This document shows, one piece after another, positions 14,938 through 19,642 of a DNA stretch of 19,642 nucleotides (its first letter is position 1; the number at the start of each line of letters is the position of its first letter). The stretch covers positions 1 to 19,642 of the forward strand of contig CAJUHV010000075.1 in assembly GCA_910586445.1 (NCBI GenBank), read 5' to 3'. Both the position numbers and the translations under genes were made by a program. The notes below the pieces were generated by a model. That model made no database searches. It saw only the letters and a program-made list of their open reading frames with translations, and was not told where the DNA came from. The DNA is from an uncultured Eubacterium sp. (GTDB lineage: Bacteria; Bacillota; Clostridia; Lachnospirales; Lachnospiraceae).

Positions 14938-16389
14938 TTACTTCAAATCAAAGGAATAAAAACAAAAGCTCCCTTTTCCTTCAAACTTAAAAAACAGTGC
15001 CTGCTTTTCTCCCTGCGCTTTCAAGTCTGCTTTAAATCCATGCATTTTCCGCGACGGCTTTATTTTGATCCGTGCGACAGGACGCCCGTTTTCCTGTGTG
15101 CTTACAGAGACAATGCCAAAAGCGTTTCCTTTGATATTTATGCGCATTTTAGACGTGCCTGACAAGTCAAAATATTTAAATCCTGCGACTGCCCCTTCAC
15201 TCATATTTGCAATATACTGATCCGGCCCGCCTTCCCTGTCCGGCCCGTCCTGCGTAAGGTATGGATATCCTTTTTTGGCATGCTTGATCATGCTTAAAAA
15301 GCGTGTTCCGCGCCTGCCGTACAGGCTGCAGGCAATGTATGCCGGATATCTTCCCTTTCCGCTCAAAGGCGCTCCGTTTAGGCCGCAGCTGGTCACTTCA
15401 GCCTGATAAAACCTGCCGTCCTCAAAACGGATTTCCTCTGCCATCGCCTGTCTGGATGACTGCTTGCGGTTACTGTGGCGGTGGTAGAACACATAGTATT
15501 TTCCATTGATTTCGATAACGCTGCCGTGTGTATTTCCTGTGCAGTTTCTGGCGTGCTTTACATCTGTTATGCCGGGCAGTCCGATATCTCCGACACTGAC
15601 TAAAGTACCGCCAAACTGAAAACCGCCTGTCGGCCTGTCACTTACCGCATAACACAATTCATGGCTGCGCATGGAACTGTAAATAAAATAATAGGTATCT
15701 CCAAATTTTCTCATAGAGCTTGCTTCTAAAAACGTATGCCCCTCATACGCACCTGCCGGCTCCTTTTCTCCGGCTACACCGATATAGACAGGCCCTGCCT
15801 GAACGGTCAGCATATCGGACGGGTCCAGCTCAAAACACATCGGGCCATGCTCTGTCGGTTTTGAACCGCCCAGCAAAATCGGATTGCCTGCCAGTGCAAA
15901 CCCGGTATACAAATACAGCCTGCCGTCGTCATCCATAAAAATTCCCGGATCAAACTGGATCGGCTCTCCCTTTTTTCCAACCGGCGTCCCATCCTTATAT
16001 TTTACATATCCGTAAAACTCATACTTTCCCGCAGGACTGTCGCAGCGCGCCACGGAAATCGTCTTTGTGCCGCCCAAAAAGAAATAGTAAAGATAAAACT
16101 TTCCGTCCGGCCCTTGTACCATATCTGGTGCTGCAAGCTCATGTGTCAGACGAATCCGCGGTGCTGCCGCGTCCTGCTCTCTTTTATAAATACACCCCTC
16201 GTATCTCCAGTTTCCCAGATCGTCAACCGGCGCTGACCAGCATACATAATCTCCAAGGCAGAAATTCAGACCGTTAAACAGATCGTGGGAGCCATACACA
16301 TATACCCGCCCGTCTACAATATGCGGTTCCCCATCCGGCACATATTCCCAGCTGGGCAGATATGGATTAAATGCTTGTTTTGTTTTCAT
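14938..16389 (-). CDS. Glycoside hydrolase family 43 (cytoplasmic arabinosidase/xylosidase-like)
   Basis: A 483-residue enzyme of the GH43 five-bladed beta-propeller type, which cleaves arabinose, xylose or related residues from oligosaccharides. It opens with NPYLPSWEYVPDGEPHI, where Asp19 fits the catalytic base. Asp147 (QFDPGIFMDDDGRLYLY) fits the pKa-setting residue and Glu222 (FLEASSMRKFGDTYYF) the catalytic acid. HARNCTGNTHGSVIEINGKY and FYHRH follow as in the family. The last ~110 residues (AGFKYFDLSG through FYSFDLK) look like a CBM6-type jelly roll. There is no signal peptide, so it should act on imported sugars. ATG 16389, six bases after GGAGG, lies inside the end of thiD (23-bp overlap), so translation is coupled and the gene falls under the TPP riboswitch. 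Substrate is not certain. Confidence 0.88.
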   Translation of the reverse strand: MKTKQAFNPYLPSWEYVPDGEPHIVDGRVYVYGSHDLFNGLNFCLGDYVCWSAPVDDLGNWRYEGCIYKREQDAAAPRIRLTHELAAPDMVQGPDGKFYLYYFFLGGTKTISVARCDSPAGKYEFYGYVKYKDGTPVGKKGEPIQFDPGIFMDDDGRLYLYTGFALAGNPILLGGSKPTEHGPMCFELDPSDMLTVQAGPVYIGVAGEKEPAGAYEGHTFLEASSMRKFGDTYYFIYSSMRSHELCYAVSDRPTGGFQFGGTLVSVGDIGLPGITDVKHARNCTGNTHGSVIEINGKYYVFYHRHSNRKQSSRQAMAEEIRFEDGRFYQAEVTSCGLNGAPLSGKGRYPAYIACSLYGRRGTRFLSMIKHAKKGYPYLTQDGPDREGGPDQYIANMSEGAVAGFKYFDLSGTSKMRINIKGNAFGIVSVSTQENGRPVARIKIKPSRKMHGFKADLKAQGEKQALFFKFEGKGSFCFYSFDLK

Positions 16390-17200
16390 GCTGCTCCTCC
16401 TTCTCTTCTGCGAATTCGCCGGTCAGATTAAAATTGTGCTGCATCGGGCCCCGGCCCCTCCCCAGATCCAGCATGGCTCCAAGTGCACCGGATAGATATG
16501 CCTTTGCCCGCCCGATCGATTCAGTCAGGTCAAACTCCTTGGCAAGATTGGCCGCAACGGCACTCGACAGCGTACAGCCGGTACCATGGGTGTTCGGATT
16601 GTCAATTCGCGTTCCGCAAAACCATTTCCCTGTGCCGCCTGCATAAAGAAAGTCATTGGCATCGCTGACCTTATGCCCGCCCTTTAACAGTACTGCGCAG
16701 CCGCAGGCATCACTGATATGCCTGGCAGCTGCCTCAATTTCTGCCCTGCTGCGAATAGTCATGCCGGAGAGAATTTCTGCCTCCGGGATGTTTGGCGTGA
16801 CCACAGCTGCCAGAGGAAACAGACGGCTTTTCAGCGTGTCCACAGCCTCTTTTAAAATCAGCCGATCTCCGCTAGTGGCTACCATTACCGGGTCTACCAC
16901 GACGTTTTTCGCCTGATAAAAGCTTAAACGCTCTGCAGTGGCTTCAATCAGGCTGCTGGAAGGCACCATGCCGATCTTTACCGCATCAGGTACAATATCC
17001 TCAAATACTGCATCAATCTGCTGCCTGAGAAACTCAGGCGCTATTTCTACAATCTCCCGTACGCCGGTGGTATTCTGCGCTACCAGCGCCGTAATGGCGC
17101 TCATGGCAAAAACACCGTTCATGGTCATCGTTTTTAAGTCTGCCTGAATCCCGGCACCTCCGCTGGGATCTGTCCCGGCGATTGATAATGCTGTTTTCAT
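16367..17200 (-). CDS. thiD: Hydroxymethylpyrimidine (phosphate) kinase
   Basis: ThiD phosphorylates 4-amino-5-hydroxymethyl-2-methylpyrimidine twice to give HMP-PP for thiamine synthesis. The 277-residue protein shows the ribokinase-type motifs of the family: ALSIAGTDPSGGAGIQADLK at the N-terminus, NVVVDPVMVATSGD in the middle, VLLKGGH, and the anion-hole and catalytic loop NTHGTGCTLSSAVAANLA. Its last ~12 residues (EEKEEQHENKTSI) are charged and overlap the start of the GH43 gene. ATG 17200 follows AAAGGAGA by about 13 bases, somewhat long, which may lower expression. It lies 28 bp after the HAD gene in the thi operon. Confidence 0.96.
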   Translation of the reverse strand: MKTALSIAGTDPSGGAGIQADLKTMTMNGVFAMSAITALVAQNTTGVREIVEIAPEFLRQQIDAVFEDIVPDAVKIGMVPSSSLIEATAERLSFYQAKNVVVDPVMVATSGDRLILKEAVDTLKSRLFPLAAVVTPNIPEAEILSGMTIRSRAEIEAAARHISDACGCAVLLKGGHKVSDANDFLYAGGTGKWFCGTRIDNPNTHGTGCTLSSAVAANLAKEFDLTESIGRAKAYLSGALGAMLDLGRGRGPMQHNFNLTGEFAEEKEEQHENKTSI

Positions 17201-17228
17201 TTGTTTTCTTTTTTCTCCTTTTCATTTT

Positions 17229-17882
17229 TTACTGGAGTCTTTTTAATTTGTAAATCTGCGTCAAATCTTCCAGATACAGATCTGACAGCAGGCGGACTTC
17301 GTCCCGCGCCTTTTCGTGGCTGTCATAAACTGCCGCCACTAAAAACCCAGCCTCCTTCGCCGTGCGAACAGCATAAAGCGCATCGTCAAATACAGCCGTC
17401 TCCGCCTTTGGTGTTCCCAGAAACCGCAGCGCTGCTTCAAAAATATGTGGTTCATCTTTTCCATGCCCCACCTCACTGCAGGTGAACAGCCCGTCAAAAT
17501 AATGCAATACACCGCACCGCTCCAATGCTCCCTCTACCAGATTCCGGTCAGTAGCAGTAGCAATACACAGCTTCACGCCATTTCCCCGCAGCCATTCCAG
17601 CATTTCTGCTGCTCCTGCTTTTAGCGGTACCTTGCTAAAATAATACCGCTTCAGCATGGCGTTGACCCCTGCCATAATTTCATCTATGCCAAGTGTCACG
17701 CAATACTCAGTCTGATAATAGCAGGCTGCCTGCTGCAGGCTCATATTTTGAAAGGTTTCATTTAGATTCTCTTTCGGCTCATACCCAATCGAACGCAGAT
17801 AGTTTTCACCAATGCTGTCCCAGACCTCCATAGAGTCCAGCAGCGTACCGTCCACATCAAAAATAGCACCCCGAATCCTCAT
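17229..17882 (-). CDS. HAD-superfamily phosphatase of the thiamine operon
   Basis: A 217-residue phosphatase of the beta-phosphoglucomutase-like HAD group. Motif I is FDVDGTLLDS (nucleophile Asp9, acid/base Asp11), a helical cap covers about 18-80, motif II is in KLCIATATD, the conserved lysine is in GHGKDEPHIF, and motif IV is AVFDDALYAVRTAKEAG. Its ATG overlaps the thiE stop as ATGA, so it is translationally coupled to thiE. A HAD enzyme set between thiE and thiD, in a locus that makes thiamine phosphate, is a good candidate for thiamine-phosphate phosphatase; plant TH2 is a known HAD enzyme with that activity. Another small phosphate ester is possible, as HAD specificity is hard to read. 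Confidence 0.85.
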   Translation of the reverse strand: MRIRGAIFDVDGTLLDSMEVWDSIGENYLRSIGYEPKENLNETFQNMSLQQAACYYQTEYCVTLGIDEIMAGVNAMLKRYYFSKVPLKAGAAEMLEWLRGNGVKLCIATATDRNLVEGALERCGVLHYFDGLFTCSEVGHGKDEPHIFEAALRFLGTPKAETAVFDDALYAVRTAKEAGFLVAAVYDSHEKARDEVRLLSDLYLEDLTQIYKLKRLQ

Positions 17883-18520
17883 GTGCCCGCCATCACCTCC
17901 GACAGCTCCCGCAGCTCTCGGCAGGTTTCCTCAATGTCCTCTGCTGAAAAAATAGCCGACACCAGCGCTGCGCCGTCCACACCGCTGCCTGACAGCTTGA
18001 GAAGGTTATCCCGATTAATCCCGCCTATGGCCACAACGGGTACCTCTACTGCACTGCAGATGGCCCGCAGCCTCTCGTTCGGCATATGATCGGCATCTGC
18101 TTTCGTGCTGGTAGGGAATACCGCGCCAAGACCCAGATAGTCTGCACCGTCCCGGACAGCCTGGCGGGCCTGCTCTACCGTATGGACAGAAACACCTAAA
18201 ATCATATCCCTGCCTGTCCTGCGCCGAACCTCGTCTGGCGGCATATCCTCCTGTCCCAGATGTATGCCGTCTGCACTGCAGGCAATGGCAATGTCCAGAT
18301 TGTCATTCACAATAAAAGGCACATGATACCTGCGGCATAAGGCACAGATCTCCTGTGCCTCCCAAAGAAACGCGGCTTCATCCAGCTCTTTTTCCCGAAG
18401 CTGCACACAGGTCACACCGCCTTTCAATGCCGCCTCCACCTGCTGGTACAAGGTCTGTTTCCCGACCCATGCCCGGTCGGTAACGGCATAAAGCAACATA
18501 TGCTTTTTATCGCACCTCAT
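17879..18520 (-). CDS. thiE: Thiamine-phosphate synthase
   Basis: ThiE joins HMP-PP and thiazole phosphate to give thiamine phosphate and pyrophosphate. The 213-residue TIM-barrel protein shows LYAVTDR at the start, GGVTCVQLREKEL, VPFIVNDNLDIAIACSADG followed by IHLGQEDMP, ILGVSVHTVEQA, YLGLGAVFPTSTKADA and the phosphate-binding VVAIGGINRDN. All are standard for the family. ATG 18520 lies inside the end of thiM (14-bp overlap) behind GGGAG; a second ATG seven codons later is possible, but the first has the better site. It is coupled to thiM before it and, through ATGA, to the HAD gene after it. Confidence 0.97.
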   Translation of the reverse strand: MRCDKKHMLLYAVTDRAWVGKQTLYQQVEAALKGGVTCVQLREKELDEAAFLWEAQEICALCRRYHVPFIVNDNLDIAIACSADGIHLGQEDMPPDEVRRRTGRDMILGVSVHTVEQARQAVRDGADYLGLGAVFPTSTKADADHMPNERLRAICSAVEVPVVAIGGINRDNLLKLSGSGVDGAALVSAIFSAEDIEETCRELRELSEVMAGT

Positions 18521-19328
18521 AATCTGCTCCCTTCTCCAGTTCCTCCGGCGTCAGATGATACATAGCATCGATAATATAATTCCTATAAGAAGAATTGCCG
18601 TCCAGAGCGGACAGACGCCTGTAAGCAATTTCCCCGCACAGGCCCATGGCGCACACAGCGGCAGCAGCTGCCTCCAGCGGATGCTCAGGGCTGGCGGCTG
18701 CAAAGGCCGCCACCAGGGCTGAGAGCTGACAGCCTGTGCCAGTGATCGAAGACATCATAGAGCAGCCGTTTCGAATGCGAAATGCCCTCTCCCTATCTGC
18801 CACAATGTCAACAGCTCCAGTCATAACAATCACTGCACCGGTTCGCCCTGCAAATTCTTTGGCAGACAGCACAGCCTCATCCAGATTCTCCTCTGCCACC
18901 CGGTCGGCCGCATCGGCATCCACTCCTTTGGTAGTACCGCTGCCCAGTGCCAGAGTCTTTATCTCCGAAACGTTCCCCCGGATCACTGCGAACCTTACCT
19001 CATCCAACAGCTTTCGGGCAGTGTCTGTGCGCAGCCTGGAGGCACCCGCACCTACCGGGTCAAGCACCACCGGATGGCCCAGCTCATTCGCCCGTTTTCC
19101 TGCTGCAAACATGGCCGGAATGGTCTGCCGGTTCAGTGTGCCGATATTGATGACCAGACTGCTGCAGATCTCGGTAATCTCTACCGCGTCCTCCACCTCA
19201 TCTGCCATAATCGGTGAACCCCCGCAGGCTAGCAGCATATTGGCACAATCATTGACCGTAACATAGTTGGTAATATTGTGCACCAGCGGAGATTTCTGAC
19301 GAACTCGATCAAAAATTTGTTCAAACAT
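18507..19328 (-). CDS. thiM: Hydroxyethylthiazole kinase
   Basis: ThiM phosphorylates salvaged 5-(2-hydroxyethyl)-4-methylthiazole. From ATG 19328, eight bases after AAAGGAG, it has 273 residues, normal for the family; ATG 19358 would add ten residues without a ribosome site. Visible motifs are PLVHNITNYVTVNDCANMLL near the N-terminus, GGSPIMADEVEDAVEI, VVLDPVGAGASRLRT, VIRGNVSEI, IVMTGAVDIV and the catalytic SSITGTGCQLSALVAAF. It is the first gene of the thi operon, with the riboswitch and its conditional terminator directly before it. With thiD and thiE present and no thiazole- or pyrimidine-synthesis genes, the locus is a salvage pathway. Confidence 0.97.
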   Translation of the reverse strand: MFEQIFDRVRQKSPLVHNITNYVTVNDCANMLLACGGSPIMADEVEDAVEITEICSSLVINIGTLNRQTIPAMFAAGKRANELGHPVVLDPVGAGASRLRTDTARKLLDEVRFAVIRGNVSEIKTLALGSGTTKGVDADAADRVAEENLDEAVLSAKEFAGRTGAVIVMTGAVDIVADRERAFRIRNGCSMMSSITGTGCQLSALVAAFAAASPEHPLEAAAAAVCAMGLCGEIAYRRLSALDGNSSYRNYIIDAMYHLTPEELEKGADYEVR

Positions 19329-19392
19329 ATCTTTTACTCCTTTGCATTGAAAAAACATTGCGATGAACCATTGAGAAAACCATTAAAACATC

Positions 19393-19425
19393 AAAAACAG
19401 GAGGCACCTAGATACGATGCCCCCT
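19393..19425 (-). terminator. Conditional terminator (riboswitch expression platform)
   Basis: On the minus strand AGGGGGCA (19418-19425) pairs with TGCCTCCT (19399-19406), eight pairs including one G-U, followed by GTTTTTGATGTTTT. It lies between the TPP aptamer and thiM. GGAGG at the aptamer's 3' end (19451-19455) can pair with CCTCC in the terminator, a candidate antiterminator switch. Confidence 0.75.
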
Positions 19426-19445
19426 TGAAAAGTACAAGTTTCTGC

Positions 19446-19530
19446 AGTTTCCTCCGGCGGCATTATCCGCATCAGGTTCAAGGGTCGAAGGTCTACCTTC
19501 CTCTCAGCCTGTCACACAAGCTCCCCTGTA
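19446..19530 (-). ncRNA. TPP riboswitch (THI element)
   Basis: On the minus strand the conserved blocks appear in order: ACAGGGGAGC, then GGCTGAGAGG, GACCCTTGAACCTGAT, and GGATAATGCCGCCGGAGG. CTGAGA binds the pyrimidine and the GGATAATGCC region reads the pyrophosphate. It sits between a consensus promoter and the conditional terminator before thiM, so high thiamine pyrophosphate should stop transcription of thiM, thiE, the HAD gene, thiD and the GH43 gene. Boundaries are approximate because helix P1 is short and loosely paired. Confidence 0.96.
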
Positions 19531-19543
19531 TTTTGTTACCGCC

Positions 19544-19572
19544 ATTATACCATTCTATTTTTTGCATTGCAA
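19544..19572 (-). promoter_or_regulatory. Sigma-A promoter of the thi operon
   Basis: TTGCAA (19567-19572) and a perfect TATAAT (19544-19549) are 17 bp apart on the minus strand. Transcription should start near 19537, just before the riboswitch aptamer. Confidence 0.85.
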
Positions 19573-19602
19573 GCTGCTTATAAAAAACCTTCAATTAGTC
19601 TT

Positions 19603-19632
19603 TTGGCCAAGTCATCAAAAATTTGGTATAAT
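19603..19632 (+). promoter_or_regulatory. Candidate promoter for a gene beyond the right edge
   Basis: On the plus strand TTGGCC (19603-19608) and TATAAT (19627-19632) are 18 bp apart. It would drive a gene outside the window, divergent from the thi operon. The -35 box is weak and no coding start is visible. Confidence 0.5.
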
Positions 19633-19642
19633 AATGGGGAAT

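Noticed and set aside
18736..19266. 176-codon plus-strand frame inside thiM
   Set aside because: Antisense shadow of thiM; serine/threonine-rich composition and no ribosome site.

Overview
The window looks like a chromosomal segment of a low-to-moderate G+C, spore-forming anaerobic Firmicute, most likely a Clostridia member close to Lachnospiraceae. This rests on strong AGGAGG ribosome sites, several TTG/GTG starts, a SpoIID-type sporulation gene, a hisS-aspS pair, an MEP-pathway ispE next to a GntR/FCD regulator, and a TPP-riboswitch thiamine salvage operon. No rRNA, tRNA or CRISPR array was seen. Nearly all genes are on the minus strand; the one clear plus-strand gene is a CorC/HlyC-type membrane protein.

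Layout. Positions 1-870 look like mobile-element debris: a chimeric, frameshifted primase-like gene, a terminator, and a promoter that fires leftward out of the window. The debris abuts a SpoIID-like sporulation gene (867-1556) that has lost its 3' half. Next come gntR and ispE (1623-3184), read from a near-consensus promoter whose -10 box lies inside a 15-bp palindrome, a good candidate operator. A 232-bp MITE-like element (3312-3543) separates them from a small hypothetical gene. At 3977-7000 is a two-gene unit: a membrane-anchored coiled-coil protein and a secreted protein carrying a phage-tail-fibre-like motif. The CorC-type gene (7155-8429) ends in a terminator that resembles a shrunken copy of the MITE ends. 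An orphan pair of degenerate ParA/MinD-like (TadZ-like) proteins follows (8547-10085), preceded by an overlapping 36-codon ORF.

A 680-bp stretch without a standard gene (10086-10765) holds a MITE end fragment, a minus-strand terminator and two tandem 50-bp hairpin repeats with T tracts. After it come a secreted DUF4163/DUF3298-like protein, aspS and hisS (one transcription unit with a consensus promoter), and the thiamine operon. That operon reads TPP riboswitch, thiM, thiE, HAD phosphatase, thiD, then a GH43 glycosidase overlapping thiD by 23 bp.

How the genes work together. ThiM and ThiD phosphorylate salvaged thiazole and pyrimidine, ThiE joins them to thiamine phosphate, and the HAD enzyme may remove that phosphate. 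No thiC or thiG is present, so the locus is a salvage route, turned down when TPP folds the leader. The most unusual points are the tail-fibre-like secreted pair, the degenerate ATPase pair with its small upstream ORF, the tandem hairpins with Shine-Dalgarno-complementary loops, the palindrome over the ispE promoter, and the glycosidase under TPP control.
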